The translations under genes were made by a program, and so were the position numbers. From contig DASUMP010000228.1 of the NCBI GenBank assembly GCA_036277635.1, forward strand, positions 1-24,010: a stretch of 24,010 bases of DNA. Direction: 5' to 3'. Origin of the DNA: DASUMP01 sp036277635 (lineage in GTDB: Bacteria; Actinomycetota; Acidimicrobiia; IMCC26256; PALSA-610). The notes under the pieces were generated by a model. It saw nothing but the letters and a program-made list of their open reading frames with translations. It was not told the DNA's origin and did no database searches. Below, piece after piece: positions 1 to 7,522 of the stretch. Each line of letters starts with the position of its first letter. The first letter of the stretch is position 1.

Positions 1-1032
1 GAGCCGACCGTGCTCGTCGAACTCGGCGCGCGGGCACTCGACGCCGGAGTCGGGGTCGACCACCACGATGTCGTGCTCGGGCGCGGCGACGCCGAGTGCC
101 CCCCGCTGCGCGCCGCGAGTCGGAGCGAGCACGATCGCGCCTTCGCTCTGGCCGTACCCCTGCACGATCGCGATCCCGAAGCGCTCGCGGAACGCCCGCA
201 CGTCGGCGGCCGACGACTCCGGTCCGAGCGCGAACTTCACGCGGTGGTCTCGGTCGTGCGGCGTCGGCGGCGTCGCGAGCACGTACGACAGCGCCCGTCC
301 GACGGTGCTGAAGAACGTCGCGTCGAACCGCCGGAGATCTGCGAGCAGCTCCGACGCCGAGAAGCGTGCCCGGATCGCGAGGGTCGCGCCGGTCGCGAGC
401 GCGGGGACGACGCACGACGCCAACGCGTTGCCGTGGAACAGCGGCATGGGGCAGTAGAGGACGTCGTCGGCGGTGAACGGCATGCCCGCACCGAACCCGG
501 CGAACCGTCCTTGCGTCCCGCGCACCGCTTTGGGTGCACCGCTCGACCCCGAGGTGAAGACGAGGACGAAGAGTGTGTCGGGACCGGGGAGCGAGTTCGG
601 CAACATCGCTCCGGCGTGAGCCTCGAGTCGGGCGTGCCACTCGGGCACGTCGATCTCGACGACGCGCTCCGGTGCGACGCCGAGGTCGAGTCCGTGCAGC
701 AGGGGTGCGTGCACCCGGTCGGTCAGGACCAGCTGGCAGTCGGTGTGACGGATGTCGGCGGCGAGCGCGTCGCCCCGCCGGGTCGGGTTGATGCCGACGA
801 TCGTCGCTCCCGCGAGCGCGGCCCCGCCGAGCAGGAACACGTACTCCGGCACGTTGTCGAGGAGCACCCCGACGTGGAACGGTCCCTCGCCGCGGAGCTG
901 ATCGAGGACGGCGGCGCGCACCGCGCTCGCGGCGACGACCTCGGCCCATGTCCAGGACGCGTCCTCGAAGCGGAGCCCGACGTTCGTGTCGTGGGCGCGC
1001 GCGACGAGGAGCTCGGCGATCGATCCGCTCAT
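1..1032 (-). CDS. Acyl-CoA synthetase / AMP-dependent ligase (partial, C-terminus outside window)
   Basis: Open from an ATG at 1032 to the window edge: 344 residues without a stop, so the C-terminal third is missing. It activates a carboxylic acid with ATP to an acyl-adenylate and then an acyl-CoA. The P-loop-like adenylation motif FTSGSSGAPK lies at residues 159-168, PMPLFHGN at about 195-202, and the A5-type motif YGQSEG at 293-298. The run GPESSAADVRAF near 270-281 resembles the mycobacterial FadD17/FadD1 group, by recall only. Its ATG overlaps the TGA of the P450 gene (ATGA at 1029-1032), so the two are translationally coupled and probably serve one catabolic pathway. The substrate cannot be read from sequence; fatty or sterol side-chain acids are possible. 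Confidence 0.93.
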   Translation of the reverse strand, partial: MSGSIAELLVARAHDTNVGLRFEDASWTWAEVVAASAVRAAVLDQLRGEGPFHVGVLLDNVPEYVFLLGGAALAGATIVGINPTRRGDALAADIRHTDCQLVLTDRVHAPLLHGLDLGVAPERVVEIDVPEWHARLEAHAGAMLPNSLPGPDTLFVLVFTSGSSGAPKAVRGTQGRFAGFGAGMPFTADDVLYCPMPLFHGNALASCVVPALATGATLAIRARFSASELLADLRRFDATFFSTVGRALSYVLATPPTPHDRDHRVKFALGPESSAADVRAFRERFGIAIVQGYGQSEGAIVLAPTRGAQRGALGVAAPEHDIVVVDPDSGVECPRAEFDEHGRL

Positions 1033-2189
1033 GGGGACAGGTGGACCGGCAACGCCGACACGCCGCGCACGAGGGTCGACGCGATCCACGTGGGCGCGCC
1101 GGCGATCTCGTAGGTCGGGAACCGAGCGAGCAGCTCTTCGAGCAGCACCCGCGCTTCGAGGCGCGCGAGCGCGGCACCGAGGCAGAGGTGCTCGCCGAAC
1201 CCGAACGCCATGTGTTGGTGGTCGGGACGACGCGCGACGTCGAAGCGATCGGCGGTGGGTCCGAAGGCCATCTCGTCGCGGTTCGCCGACGCGTACAGCA
1301 TCACGACGAAGTCGCCCTCGGCGATCGACTGGCCGGCAAGCTCGGTGGCGCGCGTCGCGGTGCGTCCGAACGCCTGGATCGGCGTGACCCACCGCAGGCA
1401 CTCCTCGACGGCGGCCGGGATGCCCGTCGGATCCGCCGCCAGGCGCGCACGTTGGTCGGGGTGCTCGGCGAGCGCGATCACGCTGCCCGACGTGAGGTGG
1501 CGGGTCGTCTCGTTGCCCGCGATCAGCAACGACAGCACGTAGGTGACCGCTTCGCGCGTCGAGAGCGGTCGTCCGTCGACTTCGGCGGTCGCGAGCAGGC
1601 TCACCAGGTCGTCGCGCGGTTCGGTGCGTCGCGCCTTCACGTGCGCGATCAGGAACTCGTACAGCTCGGCCATGTCGGCGAGCCGCTCGCCGGGGTGGTC
1701 GGGAGACTCGATCGTGGCGTCGGACCACCGGCGGAACTCGGCGCGGTCGGGACCGCTGACGCCGAGCAGGTCGGCGATGACGAGCACCGGGAACGGTGCC
1801 GCCACCGCGTCGACGAAGTCGACGGAGGCATCCCGGGGCAGCGCGTCGAGCAGGTCGCGTACGACGCGCCGCACCGCGGGCTCGGTGTCGATCACGGCAC
1901 GCGGCGTGAACCGACGACTCGTGAGCTTGCGCCACGGCGCGTGCTCGGGCGGGTCCATGTGCAGGATCGAGCCCTGGATCTCGCCGCCAGTGCGCAGCGG
2001 GTCGTTGACGAGCACGCCGCGCCCTGAGCAGAACCGCTCGGGATCCCGGCTGATGTCCCGCACCTCCGCGTACCGCGCGACGGTCCACGCGTTCGGCGCG
2101 TACTGCCGGACCGGCTCCTCGCGCCGCAATCGTGCGAGTGACTCGTAGTAGTCGGGGGCGATGAACGCGCCGACCTCTTCGGGGTTCAC
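1029..2189 (-). CDS. Cytochrome P450
   Basis: 386 residues from the GTG at 2189, a normal length for a soluble bacterial P450. It inserts one oxygen atom from O2 into an organic substrate, using external ferredoxin and reductase, neither of which is encoded here. The I-helix motif AGNETT is at 224-229, the K-helix ExxR at 263-266, and the haem loop FGFGEHLCLG at 329-338 with axial Cys336. All signatures are intact. The open frame extends upstream to 2255, but I chose 2189 because the protein then begins MNPEEVGAFIAP, like related CYPs, and a CAAGAT -10-like hexamer sits exactly six bases upstream. It is followed by the overlapping acyl-CoA ligase and is divergent from a flavin monooxygenase, a setting typical of lipid or steroid catabolism. 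The substrate is unknown. Confidence 0.95.
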   Translation of the reverse strand: MNPEEVGAFIAPDYYESLARLRREEPVRQYAPNAWTVARYAEVRDISRDPERFCSGRGVLVNDPLRTGGEIQGSILHMDPPEHAPWRKLTSRRFTPRAVIDTEPAVRRVVRDLLDALPRDASVDFVDAVAAPFPVLVIADLLGVSGPDRAEFRRWSDATIESPDHPGERLADMAELYEFLIAHVKARRTEPRDDLVSLLATAEVDGRPLSTREAVTYVLSLLIAGNETTRHLTSGSVIALAEHPDQRARLAADPTGIPAAVEECLRWVTPIQAFGRTATRATELAGQSIAEGDFVVMLYASANRDEMAFGPTADRFDVARRPDHQHMAFGFGEHLCLGAALARLEARVLLEELLARFPTYEIAGAPTWIASTLVRGVSALPVHLSP

Positions 2190-2195
2190 GCGCGC

Positions 2196-2201
2196 ATCTT
2201 G
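2196..2201 (-). promoter_or_regulatory. Putative -10 box (CAAGAT) of leaderless P450 gene
   Basis: CAAGAT read on the minus strand keeps the A2 and T6 of TANNNT but has C in place of T1. It ends six bases before the GTG at 2189, placing the predicted transcript start on the start codon itself. No -35 resemblance was seen. Confidence 0.4.
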
Positions 2202-2263
2202 GCACCCGGCGCGCCGCGCGTGCGCCGGGTCGACCGGGTTGCCCGCGCCCGGCACGCGTGTCG

Positions 2264-2269
2264 TAGGTT
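2264..2269 (+). promoter_or_regulatory. Putative -10 box (TAGGTT) of leaderless monooxygenase gene
   Basis: TAGGTT ends six bases before the GTG at 2276, so standard -10 spacing puts +1 on that G. The same hexamer with the same spacing precedes the M20 gene at 13519. There is no Shine-Dalgarno sequence and no -35 match upstream. Confidence 0.6.
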
Positions 2270-2275
2270 CTCGCC

Positions 2276-3724
2276 GTGGAACGACCCCTGCGCTTCGCGA
2301 TCATCGGTGCCGGCATGGCTGGCATCCTCAGCGCGATCGAGCTGGAGCGGGCCGGGTTCACCGACTTCACCCTCTACGAGAAGGGCGATCGCGTCGGCGG
2401 CACGTGGCGCGAGAACACCTATCCGGGGCTCTCGTGCGACGTCCCCTCGCACCTCTACTCCTACTCGTTCGCGCTCACGCCCGACTGGAGTCGGCGGTTC
2501 TCCCCGGGTGAGGAGATCTGCGCGTACTTCGACCGCATCGCGCGCGAGTACGACGTCGAACGCCGGATCCGGTTCGGCGACGAGGTCACGCGCCTCGCGT
2601 GGACCGACGGACGCTGGCACCTCGAGACCGCGAGCGGACACCACGACGTCGTCGACGTGGTGATCGCGGCGACCGGGGTGTTGCACCACCCGCGCATCCC
2701 TGAGATCGACGGCATGGACACGTTCGAGGGCGCGATGTTCCACAGCGCTCGGTGGGACCACGACGTCGAGCTCGACGGTGCCCGCGTCGGCATCGTGGGG
2801 ACCGGCTCGACCGCGGTGCAGATCGTCTCCGCGATCGTCGACCGCGTCGAGTCGTTGGTGCTCTTCCAACGCACTGCGCAGTGGATCCTCCCCCAGGAGA
2901 ACCCCGAGTACTCGCCGGAAGAGCAAGCGCAGTTCCGCGAAGACCCGGGTCGCCTGCGCGCGCTGCACGAGCAGCTGCGCGAAGCCTTCGGGGTGTTCGC
3001 GATCGCGGTCGTCGACGCGGAGTCGCCGATGATGCAGATGATCGAGGCCGCGTGCCTCGCCAACCTCGAAGAGAACGTGCACGATCCGGAGCTCCGGGAG
3101 CGTCTCCGCCCCGACTACCGCGCCGCGTGCAAGCGACTCATCATCTCCCCCGACTTCTACGACGCGATCCAGCGGCCGAACGCGCAGCTCGTGACGGAAC
3201 CGATCGAGTGCATCGAGCCGACCGGCATCCGCACCAAGGACGGCCACGTCCACGACCTCGACGTCATCGTCCTCGCGACCGGGTTCCACGCCGATGCGTT
3301 CATGCGCCCGATGGAGATCGTGGGTCGCGACGGCGTCCGCCTCGCCGACGCGTGGGCGGATCGCCCGAACGCGTACCTGTCGATCTCGATCCCCGACTTC
3401 CCGAACCTGTTCATGCTCAACGGACCGAACGGTCCCGTCGGCAACTTCTCGCTCATCCAGGTCGCCGAGCTGCAGTTCGCGTACATCTTGCAGCTCGTCG
3501 ACCGGCTGCGCCGGGGCGAGTGTCGCGAGATCAGTGCGACGCACGCAGCGATGGACGAGCTCGAGGCGGCGCGGGTCGAAGCCGCGCAGAAGACCGTGTG
3601 GGTCACCGGCTGCCGCAGCTGGTACCTCGACGATCGGGGCATCCCGGCCGTGTGGCCGTGGACGTTCGATCGCTTCCGTGAGGTCATGGCTGCGCCCGAC
3701 CCGGCCGCCTTCGAGACGCGATAG
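2276..3724 (+). CDS. Flavin-containing monooxygenase, Baeyer-Villiger type
   Basis: 482 residues from GTG. It is predicted to bind FAD and NADPH and oxygenate a ketone to an ester or lactone, or a heteroatom. The FAD Rossmann motif GAGMAG is at 11-16, GGTW at 41-44, the Baeyer-Villiger fingerprint FxGxxxHxxxW(P/D) at 150-161 (FEGAMFHSARWD), and the NADPH motif GTGSTA at 175-180. The second motif ends in Ala rather than Gly, which is common in the family. The length is at the short end for Baeyer-Villiger enzymes, without an N-terminal extension. It faces the P450/acyl-CoA ligase pair across an 86-base divergent region, suggesting shared use in degrading a cyclic or long-chain ketone; that link is inference. 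It ends only three bases from the convergent hemerythrin gene. Confidence 0.93.
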   Translation: MERPLRFAIIGAGMAGILSAIELERAGFTDFTLYEKGDRVGGTWRENTYPGLSCDVPSHLYSYSFALTPDWSRRFSPGEEICAYFDRIAREYDVERRIRFGDEVTRLAWTDGRWHLETASGHHDVVDVVIAATGVLHHPRIPEIDGMDTFEGAMFHSARWDHDVELDGARVGIVGTGSTAVQIVSAIVDRVESLVLFQRTAQWILPQENPEYSPEEQAQFREDPGRLRALHEQLREAFGVFAIAVVDAESPMMQMIEAACLANLEENVHDPELRERLRPDYRAACKRLIISPDFYDAIQRPNAQLVTEPIECIEPTGIRTKDGHVHDLDVIVLATGFHADAFMRPMEIVGRDGVRLADAWADRPNAYLSISIPDFPNLFMLNGPNGPVGNFSLIQVAELQFAYILQLVDRLRRGECREISATHAAMDELEAARVEAAQKTVWVTGCRSWYLDDRGIPAVWPWTFDRFREVMAAPDPAAFETR

Positions 3725-3727
3725 CCC

Positions 3728-4423
3728 TCAGGCGAGGTCGAGGCGAGCGGCGACCCGCGCCCACTGCGTCGGCGTGACGACCCGCTCGGTCAACGCCGCG
3801 ATGCCGGCGAACGCCTCGGGGGGCGCGCCCTCACGGATCCCGGCGAGCGTGGTGGCGCGCTCGTCTTCGTTCGCAGCGGCGAGCATGTACTGCATGAAGC
3901 GGGCGTTCACGTCGGGCGGGATCGAGCTCACGATCGCCTGCTGCACGCCGATCAGCTCCTCGACCGACAGCGCGGCGGCGAGCGTCGGCATCACCACCTG
4001 GTCCTCGAACGCCATGTGCTCGAGGTAACCGGGCAGGAAGTCGGTGAGCGCGCGGTAGAGCTCGATCACGACGTCCTCGCGCACGGCGGTCGACGCTCGC
4101 TCGAGCCGCGTCGCGATCTGCTCGATCTCGACGATGCGGCTGTCGTAGCGCTGGTGGTCGACCCGGATGCGCGCCGCGGCGCCGGGGGCGTACTGCGCGA
4201 TGAGCGAGTCCATCGACGCGTCCTCGTGCTGCGCGTGGTGGTCGAGCAGGAACACGACCTCGCGGACCTGGTCGGCCGCGGCCGAGATCTCGTCGTCCCG
4301 GCTCGGGGTGGCCTGGCCGACGATCTCGACCGACTGGAAGAGCGCGCGGCGCAGGCCCTTGTGGACCATCTGGTAGAGGTCGAAGCTGACGCGGGTCGGG
4401 ATCGGGGTCAGGACTGCGGTCAT
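3728..4423 (-). CDS. Hemerythrin (HHE) domain protein
   Basis: 231 residues from ATG, with a good ribosome site GAGGTG at 4429-4434. The fold is predicted to be a four-helix bundle holding a di-iron centre that binds O2, NO or iron. The ligand set can be read off: His21, HxxxE at 63-67 (HHAQHE), His90, and a second HxxxE at 136-140 (HMAFE). The remaining 90 C-terminal residues are helical-looking and carry no motif I recognise. No membrane segment or signal peptide is seen, so it is cytoplasmic. It stands alone on this strand and is divergent from the FMN-binding operon, with which it appears to share an overlapping promoter core at 4486-4495. A role in oxygen or NO sensing or storage is plausible but not shown. 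Confidence 0.9.
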   Translation of the reverse strand: MTAVLTPIPTRVSFDLYQMVHKGLRRALFQSVEIVGQATPSRDDEISAAADQVREVVFLLDHHAQHEDASMDSLIAQYAPGAAARIRVDHQRYDSRIVEIEQIATRLERASTAVREDVVIELYRALTDFLPGYLEHMAFEDQVVMPTLAAALSVEELIGVQQAIVSSIPPDVNARFMQYMLAAANEDERATTLAGIREGAPPEAFAGIAALTERVVTPTQWARVAARLDLA

Positions 4424-4485
4424 CGGAACACCTCGTCGATCGGGAGGCGAGTGGCCTCGTCGGGGTCATCGGTCTGTGCCCGTCG

Positions 4486-4491
4486 AACGTA
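4486..4491 (-). promoter_or_regulatory. Putative -10 box (TACGTT) of hemerythrin gene
   Basis: TACGTT on the minus strand shares the TA at 4490-4491 with the opposing TACGAT. Predicted +1 is near 4479, giving a leader of about 56 bases with GAGGTG before the ATG. Confidence 0.4.
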
Positions 4492-4495
4492 CGAT
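4490..4495 (+). promoter_or_regulatory. Putative -10 box (TACGAT) of FMN-protein operon
   Basis: TACGAT on the plus strand overlaps the opposite-strand TACGTT by two bases. Predicted +1 is near 4502, about 75 bases before the GTG at 4577. The arrangement repeats that at 12881-12890. Confidence 0.35.
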
Positions 4496-4576
4496 GGGGG
4501 CTGCTGGCCGCGTCGCTGCAAGTTCCTTACCGGCTTGCTAACAGTTCGCTCACCACGCTCGACCGGGACCGCGACC

Positions 4577-5071
4577 GTGAAGCTCGACCCTGCAACCGCC
4601 ACGTTCCTCGGCACCGGAGTGTCGCTCGATGCCGGCATCGTGCACCCGAGCGGCGACCCGATCACCGTGCGCGCCTGGGGCGCGCGGCCGAACGACGACG
4701 GCACCACCGTGCGGGTGCTCCTCCCGACCGACGATCCCGACACGGTCGAGCACGTGCACCCCGGCGGCCTCATCGCACTCGTCGCGAGCGACGTGATCAC
4801 GTTCCGGTCGATCCAGCTGAAGGGCCGCGTCGTCGCGCACGAACCCGAGAGCGAGGCCGACGAGGCACTGCACACCGCCTACGTCGACGCGTTCGCGGCG
4901 GCGGTTCAGGAGGCCGACGGCACGCCGGAGTCCTTGGTCCGGCGGCTGGTGCCGGCGGGACGCGCCGCGGTCACGTTCACCGTCGAGCAGGCGTTCGACC
5001 AGACCCCGGGCCCGGGTGCGGGTGGACGGCTCGAACCCGGCCCCACCGACGGACCCCGCCAGCGCGCATGA
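4577..5071 (+). CDS. Pyridoxamine 5'-phosphate oxidase-like FMN-binding split-barrel protein
   Basis: 164 residues from the GTG at 4577. The frame is open far upstream, but protein-like sequence begins at VKLDPATATFLGTG. The PNPOx-like split-barrel family binds FMN (some members F420 or haem) as a dimer. Supporting features are the early beta pattern, FRSIQLKGRV at about 76-85, and a C-terminal TPGPGAG run at 143-149 seen in many relatives. No Arg/Lys set specific for pyridoxamine phosphate is evident, so vitamin B6 oxidation itself should not be assumed. Its TGA overlaps the ATG of the next gene (ATGA at 5068-5071), making it the first gene of a three-gene operon. The start is not backed by a clear ribosome site. 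Confidence 0.75.
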   Translation: MKLDPATATFLGTGVSLDAGIVHPSGDPITVRAWGARPNDDGTTVRVLLPTDDPDTVEHVHPGGLIALVASDVITFRSIQLKGRVVAHEPESEADEALHTAYVDAFAAAVQEADGTPESLVRRLVPAGRAAVTFTVEQAFDQTPGPGAGGRLEPGPTDGPRQRA

Positions 5072-5484
5072 CGGCACCCGTCTGCCTCGACGACATCCGG
5101 CCGTGCTTCGAAGGCGCGATCCCCGCGGCGATCGCCACCGTCGACGCGCGGGGCATGCCGAACATCACGCACCTCTCGCAGGTGTTCTACATCGACGCCG
5201 AACACGTCGCGCTCTCGAACCAGTTCTTCAGCAAGACGAGTCAGAACCTCCGCGAGCACCCGTACGCGTCGGTCGAGGTCATCCACCCCGAGACCTACGC
5301 GTGCTACCGCCTCCAGCTCCGCTACCTCCGGACCGACGTCGACGGACCCGTCTTCGAACAGCTCCGCCGATCGATCGACGCGATCGCGGCCCTCACCGGC
5401 ATGCAGCACGTGTTCCGGTTGCGCGGCGCCGACGTGTACTCGGTGCAGTCGTGTCGGCGCGTGGCGACAGCGATGCCCGACTGA
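5068..5484 (+). CDS. Second FMN-binding split-barrel protein (PNPOx-like), N-terminal half of a usually fused PNPOx-GAF protein
   Basis: 138 residues. The segment AIATVDARGMPNITHLSQVFYID (about residues 20-42) followed by VALSNQFFSKTSQNL is characteristic of the split-barrel domain found at the N-terminus of PNPOx-GAF fusion proteins; I recognise this by recall of the family. It is translationally coupled to the preceding gene by ATGA. Its TGA (5482-5484) is followed after one base by the GTG of the GAF protein, which is in a different frame. That frame is open across the junction, so a one-base shift upstream of 5482 would be compatible with a single polypeptide. FMN or a similar cofactor is likely; the reaction is unknown. 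Confidence 0.8.
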   Translation: MTAPVCLDDIRPCFEGAIPAAIATVDARGMPNITHLSQVFYIDAEHVALSNQFFSKTSQNLREHPYASVEVIHPETYACYRLQLRYLRTDVDGPVFEQLRRSIDAIAALTGMQHVFRLRGADVYSVQSCRRVATAMPD

Positions 5485-5485
5485 C

Positions 5486-6412
5486 GTGGACGCACGCGAT
5501 CCGCTCACCAAGCTCGCCGAGCTCGGGGTCCGCATCGGACGGTGCACCGAGCTCGACGCCCTGATCGGCACCGCACTCGACGGCCTCGCCGAGCTGTTCG
5601 ACTACGAGCACTCGATGCTGCTGGTGCACGACGCGCCCCGCCGGAGCCTCTTCACGATCGCGAGCCGCGGCTACGAACGGGCCGGCATCGGATCGGAGGT
5701 GCGCCTCGGCGAGGGCGTGATCGGCGTCGCCGCCGAGCAGCGCACGCCGATGCGCATCGGCAACCTCCAACGGATGCTCGCGTACGCCCGCACGGTCCGA
5801 CGCGCGACCGAAGAGCACGCCGACGGCGCGCCCCGCACCGACATCCCGCTGCCGGGCCTCGCGTCGCCGCAGAGCCAGCTCGCCGTCCCCGCGCTCGTGA
5901 TGGGCGAGCTCGTCGGTGTGCTCGTCGTCGAGAGCGAGCGCGCCGCGGCGTACGGTCCCGACGACGAAGCGGTGCTCACGGTCGCCGCCGCGCTGGTCGC
6001 CGAGGCGATCGAGGTCGGCGAACCGGGCGAGCTCGGTGCCACTCCTGCGCGCGACACCGAACGGCCATCGGAGCACGGGCCGTCGACGCACCTCCGGTTC
6101 TACGCGGTCGACGGCTCGACGTTCCTCGACGACGAGTACGTGGTCAAAGGCGTGGCCGGCCGCGTGCTCTGGAAGCTCGCGTACGAGCACGCGATGCAGC
6201 ACCGCGACGAGTTCACCAACCGCGAGCTGCGTCTCGACCCTGCGCTCGAGCTCCCGGAGTACCGGGACAACCTCGAGAGCCGGCTCATCCTGTTGAAGCG
6301 ACGCCTCGAAGAGCGGCAGGCGCCGATCCGGATCGAACGGTCGGGTCGGGGCCGGTTCCGTGTCGTCGTCGCTGCACACCTGACGCTCGAACGGGTCGAT
6401 CCCGACCACTGA
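5486..6412 (+). CDS. GAF sensor protein with C-terminal winged-helix-like domain
   Basis: 308 residues from GTG. Residues about 10-180 form a GAF domain: LFDYEHSMLLVHD at 37-49, the conserved RLGEGVIGVAAEQRTPMRI stretch at 73-91, and QSQLAVPALVMGELVGVLVVES at 129-150. Residues about 202-296 form a second domain ending LESRLILLKRRLEER then PIRIERSGRGRFRV, which has the helix-plus-wing look of an OmpR-type C-terminal domain; that likeness is my reading. The same PNPOx/GAF/tail order occurs as one polypeptide in other bacteria (recall). It is probably a cytoplasmic redox- or ligand-responsive sensor working with the two FMN-binding neighbours. No kinase or cyclase output is present in this chain. 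Confidence 0.82.
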   Translation: MDARDPLTKLAELGVRIGRCTELDALIGTALDGLAELFDYEHSMLLVHDAPRRSLFTIASRGYERAGIGSEVRLGEGVIGVAAEQRTPMRIGNLQRMLAYARTVRRATEEHADGAPRTDIPLPGLASPQSQLAVPALVMGELVGVLVVESERAAAYGPDDEAVLTVAAALVAEAIEVGEPGELGATPARDTERPSEHGPSTHLRFYAVDGSTFLDDEYVVKGVAGRVLWKLAYEHAMQHRDEFTNRELRLDPALELPEYRDNLESRLILLKRRLEERQAPIRIERSGRGRFRVVVAAHLTLERVDPDH

Positions 6413-6451
6413 CGACGTCGCGATCCGCCCGGGGTGGCACACCCGCCGGGG

Positions 6452-6457
6452 TACTCT
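6452..6457 (+). promoter_or_regulatory. Putative -10 box (TACTCT) of FHA-cyclase gene
   Basis: TACTCT preceded by GG lies in the 78-base gap after the GAF gene. Predicted +1 is near 6464, leaving a 27-base leader with a G-rich stretch before the GTG. No clear -35. Confidence 0.4.
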
Positions 6458-6490
6458 CGCCGCTGCGCGCACACGACCACTGGGGGCGGG

Positions 6491-7486
6491 GTGGCGTACC
6501 CGATCGTCGTCATCAAACAACCGAGCCGCAAGCCGTTGTACCTGCAGGTGCGCGCCTCCTGCGAGATCGGACGCGAGTGCGACGGCGTCCTGCTCGCCGA
6601 TCCGCAGGTGTCCCGTCGCCACGCGTCGATCGATCTCGTCGGCGACATGGTCGTGGTCGAGGATCTGGGGAGCACGAACGGCACGCTCCTCGACGGCCAG
6701 CGCTGCACCTCGGCGGTCGCCCTGCGGCCGGGATCGGTGGTGCGCGTCGGCGACACGACGATCGAGCTCGTGCTCGAACGGGCCGGCAGCGGCGAGATCC
6801 CCGACGGCTTGAGCTCGGCGCGTCAGACCACCGTCACGGGCACGCCCGGCGACGACGGTCGGGTCCGCGCGTCCGGCGATCGCCTCGGGCGCGAGACGTC
6901 GATCGACGTGCTCGCCCGGGTCGCCGACGAGGTCCCCCCGCCGCAGCTCACCCCCGACGAGTTCGAGGGCACGATCACGATCGTGTTCAGCGACATCGAG
7001 TCGTCGACGGAACGAGCGACGTCGATGGGCGACACGGCGTGGATGAAGGTGCTCAACCGGCACAACGAGATCATCCGCCGTCGCCTCAAGGAGTGGCGAG
7101 GCAAAGAGGTCAAGAACCAAGGCGACGGGTTCATGCTCACCTTCGCCGGCGTGCACCGAGCGCTCAAGTGCATGATCGCGATCCAGCAAGACCTCGCGGC
7201 CGACGCGAGCAAGAACCCGAAAGACGGCGTGCGCATCCGCGTCGGCATGCACACGGGTGAGGTCATCGTCGAGAGCGGCGACATCTTCGGCAAGCACGTG
7301 ATGATGGCGGCGCGCGTCGGTGGCGTGGCCCTCGGTGGCGAGATTCTGGTGTCAGCCCTGGTCCGCGAGATCGCGTCTGCACGCGGCGACATCGCGTTCG
7401 GAGAGCCGCGCGCCGCGACGTTCAAGGGCATCGAGGGCGAGCACTTCGTGTATCCGGTGCTGTGGGAGGAGTACTCCCCCGAGTGA
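6491..7486 (+). CDS. FHA domain-class III adenylate cyclase
   Basis: 331 residues from the GTG at 6491, chosen because it follows a G-rich ribosome site and gives an N-terminus immediately before the first FHA strand; the frame is open to an ATG at 6434. The FHA domain (about 5-95) has Gly27-Arg28, SRRH at 41-44 and LGSTNGT at 59-65, so it should bind phosphothreonine. The cyclase domain (about 160-330) has metal Asp168 (FSDIESST) and Asp212 (QGDGF), adenine-selecting Lys208 and Asp264, and Arg275. The usual transition-state Asn, four residues before Arg275, is Met271. It should make cAMP from ATP in response to Thr phosphorylation, but activity is uncertain. A Ser/Thr kinase lies about 1.2 kb downstream on the other strand. 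Confidence 0.9.
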   Translation: MAYPIVVIKQPSRKPLYLQVRASCEIGRECDGVLLADPQVSRRHASIDLVGDMVVVEDLGSTNGTLLDGQRCTSAVALRPGSVVRVGDTTIELVLERAGSGEIPDGLSSARQTTVTGTPGDDGRVRASGDRLGRETSIDVLARVADEVPPPQLTPDEFEGTITIVFSDIESSTERATSMGDTAWMKVLNRHNEIIRRRLKEWRGKEVKNQGDGFMLTFAGVHRALKCMIAIQQDLAADASKNPKDGVRIRVGMHTGEVIVESGDIFGKHVMMAARVGGVALGGEILVSALVREIASARGDIAFGEPRAATFKGIEGEHFVYPVLWEEYSPE

Positions 7487-7490
7487 CGCC

Positions 7491-7508
7491 GGCCGCATGT
7501 GGGCGGCC
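7491..7508. terminator. Hairpin between convergent genes (possible bidirectional terminator)
   Basis: GGCCGC at 7491-7496 pairs with GCGGCC at 7503-7508 around a six-base loop. It sits in the 36-base gap between two convergent stops. There is no T-tract, so termination is only a suggestion. Confidence 0.35.
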
Positions 7509-7522
7509 CGCGTGCGCGAGTG

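Noticed and set aside
5393..7297. 634-codon minus-strand open frame opposite the GAF and cyclase genes
   Set aside because: Composition is that of reverse-complemented coding DNA, with no recognisable domain; the plus-strand genes are well supported.
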